Shown one piece after another: positions 42,426-53,200 of a stretch of DNA of 64,000 nt. The stretch's first letter is position 1; each line of letters begins with the position of its first letter. Source of the DNA: Paenibacillus borealis (GTDB lineage: Bacteria; Bacillota; Bacilli; Paenibacillales; Paenibacillaceae). The translations under genes were made by a program, and so were the position numbers. The notes beneath the pieces are model-generated. The model had not been told where the DNA came from and made no database searches. It saw only the letters and a program-made list of their open reading frames with translations. Location: NCBI RefSeq assembly GCF_000758665.1, contig NZ_CP009285.1, positions 2,852,001 through 2,916,000 of the forward strand, given 5' to 3'.

Positions 42426-45400
42426 ATGGTGAAGCTGCTCAAACGCGCTACCGCGCTCATGCTCACAATAATCATGGTATTTCTGTCCACCTCCGAGAGC
42501 TTTCATGCGCTTGTGGAGGCGGCCAGCAGTACAAAGACAACCGTTGTACAGAATAACTTTATTAAGGTTACTGTGGATAATGAAACCGGACGCTACGGGA
42601 TCCGGACCGTGGATGGCCAGCCCATCCGCAAGAATGACAACAACGTAAACTTGCTGTTCCAGGGTGATGATCCGGAAACGTCGTTCACGACGTTCCGGAT
42701 TGACGGAACCGATTATATTTACGGGAATAAGTACAAGTTTGACAACAGTCATTATTCAGAGACTACTACACCCAAGGTGGTAGAGAATTCGAATGGCACG
42801 AAGCAGCTGGAGATGATCTGGAAGATTAAAGGCGTAGAGATTAAGCAGATTCTGATGCTCTACACCGACAGCAAGGATGCTGTCAATTCCGGAAATGTCA
42901 ACATCCGCTATGAAGTGAACAACCGGAGCAATGCGCAGGTTGAGATCGGAAGCCGGATCCTGCTGGATACGATGGTCGGCGGAAACGACGGGCCGCAGTT
43001 CCAGATTGGCACAGCTTACAAGTCACCGCTGCAGGTAGAGCGGAAGCTGGTGCATAATCCGGAGGATGATGCCGGAATCCCGGAAGAGGACAGAGCTTAC
43101 TTCAAGATTCCTTCTTACTGGGTAATGCGCGACAAGCTGGATTTGACGAATCCTCAGGCAACCAATGTCGTCGCCTACGGCTTCAATAACTTTGCCGAAC
43201 AGAACATTAATATTGTGGATGAAATGATTGTCGGGCATTGGAACGGCCTGGCGAATACGAAATGGGATTATCAAGTACATCCCAACCTGGACTTCACTAG
43301 AGATACCAATGATTACGGCACGGCGGACTCCGCCGTCGCCTTCTATTGGAACCCGGAGAAGCTGGCAGCCGGAGGCTTCCAGAGCTTCGAGACTGTCTAT
43401 GGGCTTGGAGAAATTACCGCTCCGGATAAAGTATTCTCGATCCGTTATGTAGATCAGGTTCAGCAGCTGGCTACGGCGGATCTGGAAGAAGGAGAGACGG
43501 TTCCGTCGAAGTACGAGGACAACGGAGTTTTCACAATCACTGCAGAGGTTGAGAATCTGCAGGCCTACAATATGGAGCACTCCAAGATCGAAGTGGAGAT
43601 GACGCTGGAGAGCGACCTCAGCTTCGTCAGGCAGGATGAGAGCGGCAAAGACGTCATGGACGCAAGTGGCAATCCTGTCCTGGAGAATGACCGCAGCAAA
43701 ATGCTTGAATTCAAAAAGTCAGCCTCTCCTGAGGAAGCTGCATTGGGAATTGAGCCGAAGTACAAGCCGGGTGATGCCATCACTGCGACTTTCCGTGTTC
43801 AGGCTAAAGGCAGACCTTGGCCGGTAACGCGGGATTACATGATTTCCGCGAGAAGCCCGGAAACACAGGGCAAGATTGAGGGCATTGAGGATGAAGGCAT
43901 CAAAGCCCAATATGAGTCGAACCGTACAAACTTCATTCTGCTGCCGCCGGTAGGCGAAGCAACGGCTACGTATTCATACGCTCTGTCACCGGCAGAGCTG
44001 TATAGCTCAGATGTGAAATATCTGACTGTGAATCTGTCGAACATTGAAGCCTATAATACGGGCAATGCAACCACAGCACCGAACTTTGACCTGTACCTCA
44101 AGGATCTGGTATCCGGAAGCCGGTACAAGGTGAATGTGCAGGATGCAGTGGTTATGCAGCCTACAGACGATGGTTTCTCAGGTGCCATGCGGATTACTTA
44201 CCGCGGCGGGGAACGGGTTGATGAAGGCGGCAATGTGCTGGAATCCGGACTGGGACCTGAGCTGCCGCTGGGTGAATACGCAGTTGAGATCGACTATAAA
44301 GGCGATGCCGGAGGCGACGAGGAAGTAGCAGCACTTTACGATATTACTACCCCGCAATCCTTCCTGGTTACAGATAATGATGAGACGCGGATCCGTGAAG
44401 CCGGAGTTATGGCTGTGTACAGGGAAGCTGTGGATATCAGCGGCCTCGCGAACGGCGCCTCTGTAAAGGATGAATTGCTGGATCAGCTGAACTCGCTGTT
44501 CCCGGGTGAGCCATTCAAGAACGGCTCGTTCCTGTACTCTGCTGTCACCGAGTATAAGAAGACCAAGGCCTTGTTCGGAGCAGCCAGCAAGGCGGTTGAT
44601 CCTGAATTTGATATCAGTGAATTCATGGATGATGAAGCGCTCAAAGAGACTCCACTGTATGCCTACAAATTGTTTGCAACAGAAGAGGACTTTGAAGCCT
44701 TCCAGGAAGAAGCAGAATCCGAGGACCCGGAATTCGACCGTGAGGTTCTGGTTACGGTCCGCGGAATGATCAAGCAGGTCGGCACGGGTGAAGAAGAGCA
44801 GGTCATCGTGGATACCAAGACAGAACCGGCAATTATTAATGATGCTGTTGCATATACAGGCAAGGATCTGGCTTTTGTACGCGGCAAGCTGGACATCTTC
44901 GGAAATAGCCTTCCGGGCGATCTTCCCTTCCTGGATACCTTGTTCATCAAGGGTGACGGAACGCTCAGTGTAGCGAGCAGCGGGTTCGTCTTCCATAAGG
45001 GCGAATGGACGCTGGATTTCTTCAACGGCTTCTCCAAATCCCTTGGAGATGAGAACTACAATCCGTCCAAGGTGGAGACGCCAGAGGATGACGATGAAGA
45101 GGAAGAAGGCAGTAAGGAAGATAAAGGCAATGACGGTAATCCGGAAGACGACAGCCAGAACGGCAGTCTGAAATGGGCCATCGGCGGTGTGGGCGACAGA
45201 CTGAATCCGCTGCGCCAGGTCATGATCGGGGATGTGTACTTCAACAAGCAGTCTTTGTTTGGGGCTCCAAGCTTCGCGATTGACGGCTTCGGCTTCTCCT
45301 TCAATGATTTCATTCTGAGAGAGAATGGTATATCCTTCGGCGGTTCGCTGTCCCTGAAGATCATTAATTCAGAAATTAAGAATGTAATATTCAACAGCGC

Positions 45401-48400
45401 AGGCTTCTATGGCGTAGATGCCTCACTTGGCTTCGATCTGAATCAGGAGATGGGCTTGTTCGGACCGGATAAGAAGAAAGACGCGGATAAGAAGAAAGGT
45501 CCGGACGCTCCCAGCGGCAAGGTTACCATCAAGCATGCTGTGCAGGGCGGTGGAGTTGGTAATGAATACGGCCTGGAGTTCGCGGCACAGCTGAAGAACA
45601 TGCTGGGTGTGGAGATTGAATTCTCGCTCAAAAAGGTAAAAGACGGCCGGATTCTTCCAGATGTAATCGCCTTTGGGGCTGAATTGCCGGCTCCGGGTAT
45701 TATTGTCACCGGTGCAACCTATCTGACCGCTGTACGCGGTGCGGTGCGCGAGCTGGCGGATACCATTGCCGGCGGCACGGCGCAGGACCCGTTCCCGCTG
45801 ACGATTGAAGCTGGCGTAGGGATGCGGTTCGGGATTGCCCCGGCGTACTTCTTCGGGGATGTTGACCTGACGGTGAAGCGTACCGGCCTCAAGATCGAAG
45901 GAAGGCTTGACTTCTCCGCGGATGCAGAAGCTGAGAAGGATGACCGTCTTCCGATGCTGACCAAAGCACTGCTCGAGGCGCAATGGGTAACTCCATGGTT
46001 CGTGCGTGTAGAAGCGGCAATGGATATCGGCGGCTGGGATATCATCATCGGCAAGGCCGGTATCTTCGTCGGACAGAATCTGGAGAAGAACCGCACTGAC
46101 TTTGAAGGCTATATCGGCTCCAAAGTACAGATCCCGAATAGTGTACCGGTTGTCGGTGGAATGCCGCTGTCCAGTATGTTCCTCGGGGTCAACAATGATA
46201 AGGTATGGGGCAGTATCGGCATTCTCTTCATCTCGCTGGGTATTACCTACTACTGGAGTGGGGGCATAGAGTTCGGCACTTCAACAGATCAGCTGCCGGA
46301 AGGTATGATCCAACTCGTAGTGGATGATCCCGATAATGGACCGCGCCTGATGGTTATTGGTGAAGGGGTAGAGACTCTTGCCACTTCGGCCGCCCCTGCT
46401 GCTGAGGAAGAGAATCAGGAAATTATCTACCGTGAAGTAGCAGAGGGTGTGAAAATTGTTGAGAACGGATCGGTGAATGTCGGCGTAGGCGGCATTACGG
46501 TCAAGAACGGCGGCAGAATCCATGAGATTCCTATGGGGGCTGCAACCGGTAATGCCATTATCGAAATGGAATACAGCAGTAAGGATATGCCGGAATTTAA
46601 GCTGCAGGATGCAGCGGGCAAGGATTATCCGGTGGTATTCGAAACCTTTGCGAATCCGGACAAGCCTAATCCTAAAGCTAATGCTTTTACACAATATATT
46701 CCTGCAAGTGATGTATCACCGGATCCATCCAAGCTTAATGCTGAAGTGGATATCCGCAGAGCCTACATCATTATTCCTGAGAATGAGGCCAAAAAAGGCG
46801 GAACCTGGAAGCTTACTGCAGTCTCGGCTGTAGAAACCAAGCTGATGAATGTTCCAACCCTGCCTCAGCTCAGCGAAGTAAATCTCGCGAAGGATAGCTC
46901 GAATGTCAATAAATTCACAGCATCCTGGAAAGTTGCGAATGCAGCAGAAGGAGATACAGTGAATCTGTATCTGGCGGAAGATGCGGTAACAACAGAAAAG
47001 ACTATCGTGGATGGGCAAGAGGTGCTCTCACCGGGAGATCCGGGGATGCTGATTGCCAAAGATGTGCCGGTTGGTGCCGGGGGTTCTGTCAGTGGTGGCA
47101 TAACCAGCGGCAGTACGGTAATTGATGTAACGAATGTAACGCTTATGGGCAATCCCGAGGATATCCGCGGGCTGCTCAGACAAGGCAACTACTATCTGCG
47201 GGCCGAGCTGAAATCCAGCGCTACCTTCGGCACGAAGACTTCACCGCAGCGATTCGAGCTCATTGATCCGCTTGCACCGCAGGTTGTTAGTGACGTCTCG
47301 GTTGTACCTGCCGGTAACGGACTGTTCTCGCTCTCCTTCAAGCCGGGAGCCAAAAAAGCGGGACATAACGCTTACGAGCATAGCTTCGTCATTGATGCTC
47401 AGGCCCAAGTGAACGGCAAGCTGGAGTCTTATGCTCCATTTGGCGAAATTTTGTACACCGAAGATGAACTTCAGCCTTACTGGAATGCAGCAACCGGTAA
47501 ATATGAAGGTATTCTGATCGGAGGCTGGAAGGCCCTATCCACTTCAGATGAAGTGAATACGACCAGCCTGGAAGGAACGGTTACGGATGTGACCAAGGTG
47601 AAGTATACCGGTCTGGAAGTTGGAACGGAGTATGTTGTCGGTGTCACTGCCGCAACAGTTCCAACTGAAGATGCGGACAAGAATCAGAACTATCACTATG
47701 CTGAGCACCAGAACAGCAGCAAGAAGCTGCTGCCGGTTCCAAGCTTGCCGAAGCTTACTGTGGCAAGCGGATCAGGTACGGTGCAGGATACCGGAAACTA
47801 CATTAACTTGCTGACAAGTGAAACGAAGCAGAAGCTGACGCTCACTTCAAACCAGTCCAATGTAACGGTGGAAGTTTTCAATGCTGATAAATCCATTGGA
47901 ACGGTAGCTTTGACGAACAAGGCTGGCGGCGGAAGTGAAGGCGTCCTGAATCTCGACCAGTTCCAGACAGACGGGCCGTTTGCGCTCGAACTGAGAGCCA
48001 GAAACATGACGACCAAGGATATCTCAGTCACGATGCTGTATATGACTGTGGACACGATCGCACCGGTCCTCTATCTTGATCAGCCGGTAACGGGTGAACG
48101 GGCAGAGAACGGAGAGGTCAACATAGCCGGGACTACAACAACCGGAACCTTGCTTGCAGTGAAGTATAAAGGAAAGATACTGCAGCCGGACGGAACCTAT
48201 GATGTCACTACGCCAATCACGGTGAATCCGTTGACTGGTGACTTCAAGGGTACAGTGAAGATTGACTCTGATGAGCCTTCTGTAGCGCTCAACATTGTGG
48301 CTGCAGATGAAGCGAAAAATCAGAACACAGCGGTTGTAGATATTACAAACGCAGGCTACAAGGTTCCGGTTGCCCTGGTTCTTAAGGGAGTGGAGAAAAA

Positions 48401-50216
48401 CCTGGAGCCAGGACAAATAGGCAATATTCAGGCTTATCTCAAGGTTTCGGATGGCAAGGACGAGATTACCGGCAAGCCGAAATTCAAGGACCAGCCGATT
48501 ACCGGTAAGGATCTGCAGAATCTGACTTATACAGTTACTGTAGGCGATGCGGTGTCCTTGTCGGCAGACGGCAGTGTTACGGCTCTTGCCACAGGCTCCA
48601 GCTTAATTGAAGCAGAGTATAAGGTGTCCGAGGATGTAACGCTCAAAGGCATGGTTGCGGCAACAGTAGCCGTACCGAAACCAGAGAAGCTTGGTACCAC
48701 TGCAGCCAGCACATCTTATGTTTATGCAGACAGTAGCCGTACCAAGATCACAATGACTTCCTCCGGGGATATGACCGGACAGCAGATTGCTTATAAGGTT
48801 TATCGTTCCGGCGCTGTGCTGCCGGCCTTCGATGATAATGTCAGCTCGTGGCCGCTCCTTCCGCTGGATGGCATAATCAGCGCTTCTTACGGTGATGTAA
48901 TCGTGCTCGCTAAGCGGACATCTACCGATAAGCTGGTTAAAGCAGCGGGTCAGGTTGCAGCAACAGTATGGTCCAGCAGCGGTGCTGGAGCAGGCGGTGG
49001 CGGTGGCGGCGGTGGCGGCGGAGCTGCCACACCGGGCGCAGTGGAAGAGCAAGCACCAGATACAGCCGCACAAGTAACTGTTAACGGACAGCCGGTTGTC
49101 ACTGAATGGAATGGGCTTACGGCGGTAATCCGGATTACGGATAAAGAAGCCGCAGCGGGCAGCGATCTCACGGTTAGTTCCGCAGATCCGGCTGCTCGTG
49201 CATTCAGCATCCATGTGGATCAGAATGTTGTGAAGCAGGCCGTAGCAGCGAAGAAGAAAGTGATTATCGAGGTTCCTATGGGCCGTTTGGTTCTTGAACC
49301 TGAGAATCTTACCGCATTGAATGGTGAGCTTGTGGTGGGCATTGGCCAGAACAGCACTGCAGATCAGCAGGCCATGAAGACCATAGCCGATCAGCAAGGA
49401 TTCACACTTTTGGCAGCAGGACAAGGTGTTACGGTTACGGCTAACCTGCCTGCAGGCAGCTGGACTCCCGCACTTGCCGCCAAGATCGCTATTCCTTCGC
49501 CGGTTGCAGCAACCGAAATTACAGCAATCGTGCTGAAGGATGCCGCCGGTAACTGGACTACCGTACCATGGAAGCTGGACAGCAGCGGTACGGCAGTGAA
49601 TGTGCAACTGACCGGAGAAGGCAGCCTCTACTTCATCCGCAATCAGAAGAACTTCAAGGATATGCCTGCAGGCTGGGGCAAGGACGGTATTGCAGCAGCA
49701 TCTGCTAAGCTGTTCGTCTTAGGCAAATCTGCAGATACCTTTGATCCGACCGGCAAAGTTACCAGAGCAGAATATCCGACGATTCTGCTGCGCGTTGCAG
49801 GTCTGATGAACAAACAGGCACCTTCTGCAGGCTTCAGTGATGTCGGCAGCAGCAGCTGGTATAACCGCAGCGTCTCCATTGCTGCACAGCTGGCTATTGT
49901 CACCGGACTTGAAGGCGGCAAGTATGCGCCTCAGGATACGCTGACACGGATTGAAGCCATGACGATGCTGGGCAGACTGCTCAACCTTGTCAGAACGGGC
50001 AGTGAGCTCAGTGATGCAGAAGTAACAGCAATTCTGGCTGGTTTTACCGATAAAGATAAAGTTCCGGCATGGGCAAGACAAGCAGTGGCATTGAGCATCA
50101 AGAACGGCATTATCCTTGGGGAAGGCAACAAGGTGAATCCGTCCAGTCCGCTTACGCGTGAACAGGCGGCAGCCATTGCTATCAGACTTGATCAATGGAT
50201 TACAGCTAAGCAATAA
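42426..50216 (+). CDS. Giant SLH-anchored surface protein with beta-rich core
   Basis: A protein of about 2596 residues. AGGGGG at 42415-42420 supports ATG 42426 (GTG 42429 possible). After a signal peptide (LLKRATALMLTIIMVFLSTSES), residues about 45-340 form a beta-sandwich starter domain. A highly acidic patch is near 885-915 (DDDEEEEGSKEDK). About 820-1285 is an unusual run of amphipathic beta-strands with many Gly and aromatic residues (FGFSFNDFILRENGISFGGSL, GVGMRFGIAPAYFFGDVDLTV) interrupted by KKKDADKKKGPD. Bacterial Ig/FN3-like domains follow. A poly-Gly linker (about 2186-2200) precedes a short domain and three SLH repeats (about 2409-2596; TRAEY, TRIEA, TREQA) that bind secondary cell-wall polymer. 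Function unknown. Confidence 0.88.
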   Translation: MVKLLKRATALMLTIIMVFLSTSESFHALVEAASSTKTTVVQNNFIKVTVDNETGRYGIRTVDGQPIRKNDNNVNLLFQGDDPETSFTTFRIDGTDYIYGNKYKFDNSHYSETTTPKVVENSNGTKQLEMIWKIKGVEIKQILMLYTDSKDAVNSGNVNIRYEVNNRSNAQVEIGSRILLDTMVGGNDGPQFQIGTAYKSPLQVERKLVHNPEDDAGIPEEDRAYFKIPSYWVMRDKLDLTNPQATNVVAYGFNNFAEQNINIVDEMIVGHWNGLANTKWDYQVHPNLDFTRDTNDYGTADSAVAFYWNPEKLAAGGFQSFETVYGLGEITAPDKVFSIRYVDQVQQLATADLEEGETVPSKYEDNGVFTITAEVENLQAYNMEHSKIEVEMTLESDLSFVRQDESGKDVMDASGNPVLENDRSKMLEFKKSASPEEAALGIEPKYKPGDAITATFRVQAKGRPWPVTRDYMISARSPETQGKIEGIEDEGIKAQYESNRTNFILLPPVGEATATYSYALSPAELYSSDVKYLTVNLSNIEAYNTGNATTAPNFDLYLKDLVSGSRYKVNVQDAVVMQPTDDGFSGAMRITYRGGERVDEGGNVLESGLGPELPLGEYAVEIDYKGDAGGDEEVAALYDITTPQSFLVTDNDETRIREAGVMAVYREAVDISGLANGASVKDELLDQLNSLFPGEPFKNGSFLYSAVTEYKKTKALFGAASKAVDPEFDISEFMDDEALKETPLYAYKLFATEEDFEAFQEEAESEDPEFDREVLVTVRGMIKQVGTGEEEQVIVDTKTEPAIINDAVAYTGKDLAFVRGKLDIFGNSLPGDLPFLDTLFIKGDGTLSVASSGFVFHKGEWTLDFFNGFSKSLGDENYNPSKVETPEDDDEEEEGSKEDKGNDGNPEDDSQNGSLKWAIGGVGDRLNPLRQVMIGDVYFNKQSLFGAPSFAIDGFGFSFNDFILRENGISFGGSLSLKIINSEIKNVIFNSAGFYGVDASLGFDLNQEMGLFGPDKKKDADKKKGPDAPSGKVTIKHAVQGGGVGNEYGLEFAAQLKNMLGVEIEFSLKKVKDGRILPDVIAFGAELPAPGIIVTGATYLTAVRGAVRELADTIAGGTAQDPFPLTIEAGVGMRFGIAPAYFFGDVDLTVKRTGLKIEGRLDFSADAEAEKDDRLPMLTKALLEAQWVTPWFVRVEAAMDIGGWDIIIGKAGIFVGQNLEKNRTDFEGYIGSKVQIPNSVPVVGGMPLSSMFLGVNNDKVWGSIGILFISLGITYYWSGGIEFGTSTDQLPEGMIQLVVDDPDNGPRLMVIGEGVETLATSAAPAAEEENQEIIYREVAEGVKIVENGSVNVGVGGITVKNGGRIHEIPMGAATGNAIIEMEYSSKDMPEFKLQDAAGKDYPVVFETFANPDKPNPKANAFTQYIPASDVSPDPSKLNAEVDIRRAYIIIPENEAKKGGTWKLTAVSAVETKLMNVPTLPQLSEVNLAKDSSNVNKFTASWKVANAAEGDTVNLYLAEDAVTTEKTIVDGQEVLSPGDPGMLIAKDVPVGAGGSVSGGITSGSTVIDVTNVTLMGNPEDIRGLLRQGNYYLRAELKSSATFGTKTSPQRFELIDPLAPQVVSDVSVVPAGNGLFSLSFKPGAKKAGHNAYEHSFVIDAQAQVNGKLESYAPFGEILYTEDELQPYWNAATGKYEGILIGGWKALSTSDEVNTTSLEGTVTDVTKVKYTGLEVGTEYVVGVTAATVPTEDADKNQNYHYAEHQNSSKKLLPVPSLPKLTVASGSGTVQDTGNYINLLTSETKQKLTLTSNQSNVTVEVFNADKSIGTVALTNKAGGGSEGVLNLDQFQTDGPFALELRARNMTTKDISVTMLYMTVDTIAPVLYLDQPVTGERAENGEVNIAGTTTTGTLLAVKYKGKILQPDGTYDVTTPITVNPLTGDFKGTVKIDSDEPSVALNIVAADEAKNQNTAVVDITNAGYKVPVALVLKGVEKNLEPGQIGNIQAYLKVSDGKDEITGKPKFKDQPITGKDLQNLTYTVTVGDAVSLSADGSVTALATGSSLIEAEYKVSEDVTLKGMVAATVAVPKPEKLGTTAASTSYVYADSSRTKITMTSSGDMTGQQIAYKVYRSGAVLPAFDDNVSSWPLLPLDGIISASYGDVIVLAKRTSTDKLVKAAGQVAATVWSSSGAGAGGGGGGGGGGAATPGAVEEQAPDTAAQVTVNGQPVVTEWNGLTAVIRITDKEAAAGSDLTVSSADPAARAFSIHVDQNVVKQAVAAKKKVIIEVPMGRLVLEPENLTALNGELVVGIGQNSTADQQAMKTIADQQGFTLLAAGQGVTVTANLPAGSWTPALAAKIAIPSPVAATEITAIVLKDAAGNWTTVPWKLDSSGTAVNVQLTGEGSLYFIRNQKNFKDMPAGWGKDGIAAASAKLFVLGKSADTFDPTGKVTRAEYPTILLRVAGLMNKQAPSAGFSDVGSSSWYNRSVSIAAQLAIVTGLEGGKYAPQDTLTRIEAMTMLGRLLNLVRTGSELSDAEVTAILAGFTDKDKVPAWARQAVALSIKNGIILGEGNKVNPSSPLTREQAAAIAIRLDQWITAKQ

Positions 50217-50297
50217 CAGGAATGTGCCCGTACCGCCTATTGTGGAGTGCGGGCACACTCTGCTGGAAATTCACAATACTATTTGGGTGGTGTCAAA

Positions 50298-53200
50298 ATG
50301 GCTTTGAAGCGGAAATCAATTATAGGGTATCTAATCGCGCTGGCAGTGGTTGTCGTTGCGGCAGTTGCCGGCGGAATCATGGCCAAGGCTGATCCGCAGA
50401 CCTGGGACAGCCAAGCTGATACCAACTGGTATGTAGCGACCAATGATACCTTCAAAATTAATAGTGAAGAAAAGCTTGCGGGTGTTGCCAAGCTGGTTAA
50501 TGAAGGCACTGGGAATGGTCTGCAAGGCAAAATTCTTGAAATTACGCGAGACATGGATCTCAAAGACTATCAATGGATTCCCATTGGTACAGCCGAGCAT
50601 CCATTCAAGGGTACTCTGATCACTGAAGGTGGTCTAATCAAGAAAATCTCCAATATGAATGTCGTTACAAATTTGTCCTATCAGGGTCTGGTAGGAAATA
50701 TGGAGGGCGGGACAGTCGGCGGTCTGACTTTTGAAGGGGCTGGCTCCATCACTGTCACCGCTGTAACCTATGATGTATATGCAGGCTCCGCAGTAGGTAA
50801 AATGAGCGGCAGCAGCATTGTTTTTGATATTACCAACAATATTAATATCAGCACTCATGCATCCCCGTACCACTCCTACACGGGCGGAATTGTCGGAATG
50901 GGCGCAGGCATGATCTCTAACTCTATCAACAACGGAACCATTACGGCGCAAGGTTCAGCTGATATCGGCGGAATTTTGGGCTACGGAGATTCCAGAGGCA
51001 TCATCATCAAAAAAGTTGTAAATAACGGAGCAATTCTCGCACAAGGTACTGGCAGTGCGGCAGTGACTGCCGGCGGGATTGCAGGTCATACTACAGGACC
51101 GCTTAGCCTTAGTGATGAAGATACTCCAATCACCAATACTGCTTCTGTTACGATTACTGGCGGAAACCAGGTTACGGCAGGCGGGATTGTCGGTAAAGTA
51201 GACAACACCGTAGTATTCTCTAACATGACTACCAATAATGGTGCGATTTCGGTTAATGCACCTGCGGCAGAAGGCTCAGCAGCCGGAGCGCTTGTAGGGG
51301 CAACCGGTACGGTTGCCAGTCCACCGGTAAATATTACGTTTGTAAATACCGCTCCGGTAGTGAATAACGGCGGCAAGAATGTATACACCGCAGGAATTGC
51401 CGGATACACCGGCAGTAAATTCACCTGGACACATGCGTATGTTAACACGCAGCCGATTACAGCTACAGGTACACAAAATATATCTACAGGCGGATTTGTC
51501 GGACATGCTGCAGGCGGACTGGTAACCAGCAACGCCACAGCGGCAGCGTTTGAGAATACAGCGCTTATCTCTGTTAACGGGGGAACAGCGGTATACACCG
51601 GTGGTATTACGGGTTATGATGCCGGCGGGAATATGAGTCAGGCCTCCTCCACAGGTGCACTGAATGTAAAAGGTACAGCGGATGTATACACCGGCGGTAT
51701 CGTAGGGTATGAAGTCGGCGGAACGATTACATCATCAGTAACCGGCAAAACCGCAAACGATCTTCTGGCGATAACTTCAGATGGTACAATCGGCGGAATC
51801 GCCGGTTATCTGGAAGGTACCCTGAATGATTCTTCTGTTAAATATGCAACACTGCAGGTAACTTCTGCAGGCGGGGTTATCGGCGGAATTGCCGGCAATG
51901 CACAAGGAACCATGAACAACATCACTGCTGGTGATGCTTCCTCGGCAAGCTACAGCACGTTAATTCTGAAAGCTGTGGTGGCTGCTCCGGCAGACGGCCA
52001 GGACAATATCACGTTCGGCGGCCTTGTAGGCGTGAACACTATGCCACTGGTTCTGGACGGCGGCAAGGCTGCCCGGATCAGCTTCCTGAATGAAGCCGGC
52101 AAAAGCGGATATACCATTGGCGGCGCAGCAGGTAAGCTTACTGCAGATGCAGAAATCGGTACTGTGGCCGTACCTGTGGAAGTGCAGGATATACAAGTTG
52201 AGCTGAAGGCAGATAAGGTAAGCTTCGGCGGCGGCGCAGGGAATAACTCGGCTGCCAAGTTCAATGGACACACGAGCCGTACTGAAATCAAGGCTACAGG
52301 CGCTTCGGTAAAAGCAGGCGGAATGTTTGGTGAGAACCATTCAGCAGCGCTTTCTCCAACTCATGCGGAGAATGTAGTCATCACCGCAACAGGGGCGGAC
52401 TACCAGCTTGGCGGTAATACCGGTCTCAATACCGGACAGCTGGTCAATGCTAAAGTTACTCAACTGTCTATTGAGGCAAAAGGTGTGCGCGCTGAAGCCG
52501 GCGGGATTGCCGGGCATTCGGAAGGAACGGCTGATCCGGCTGGCCGGGCAGGAATTACGTCAGCTGTGCTGAATGTTCCCGGGGATGCCCCGATGATTAC
52601 GCTGGCTGCTGCGGAATCCAAAGCAGGAGCGATCGTAGGGGCTGCGAAAACTACGGATATCAAAGATCCGGAAGTGAACGCAGAGGACGGAGCCCAGCTG
52701 ATCATCCAGGCGCAAGCAGCTAAACCGTCAGTCGGCGGCTTGGCAGGTGCACTTGAGAACAGCGCTATCTACAGTGACAGCAAAATAGTGAATCTGGAAA
52801 ATACGCTGATTCTGGTAGCGCCAGCCGCTACGGATGCCTATATTGGCGGTATTGTGGGTTATAACGAAGCCTCCAGACTGGAACGGCTGGTAGGAACGGC
52901 AGTTAGTCTGACGCTTAATGCACCGCGCGCTACTGCAGGCGGGGTTGCCGGATATAACCACGGCAGTTCTTCGGGAATTATTGCGAACAGTTATATTAGT
53001 TCCCTGAATCTGAAAGCTAACGCCGGAGCGGTATCGTCAATGATCGGGGGGATTGTGGGCTTGAATGCTGCCCAGACCATTGATCCCGTATTGAATCCCG
53101 CTACAGCGGTTAGTACGATCCAGAATACCCGTACACTGGGGACTGTATCCGCTGTTTCACCTACTTCAATCGTGGGCGGAATGGTTGGGGAGAACCGCAG

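Noticed and set aside
48603..49607. 334-residue minus-strand open frame inside the SLH giant
   Set aside because: Cys-rich translation of the poly-Gly and SLH coding DNA; the plus strand has clear SLH repeats.
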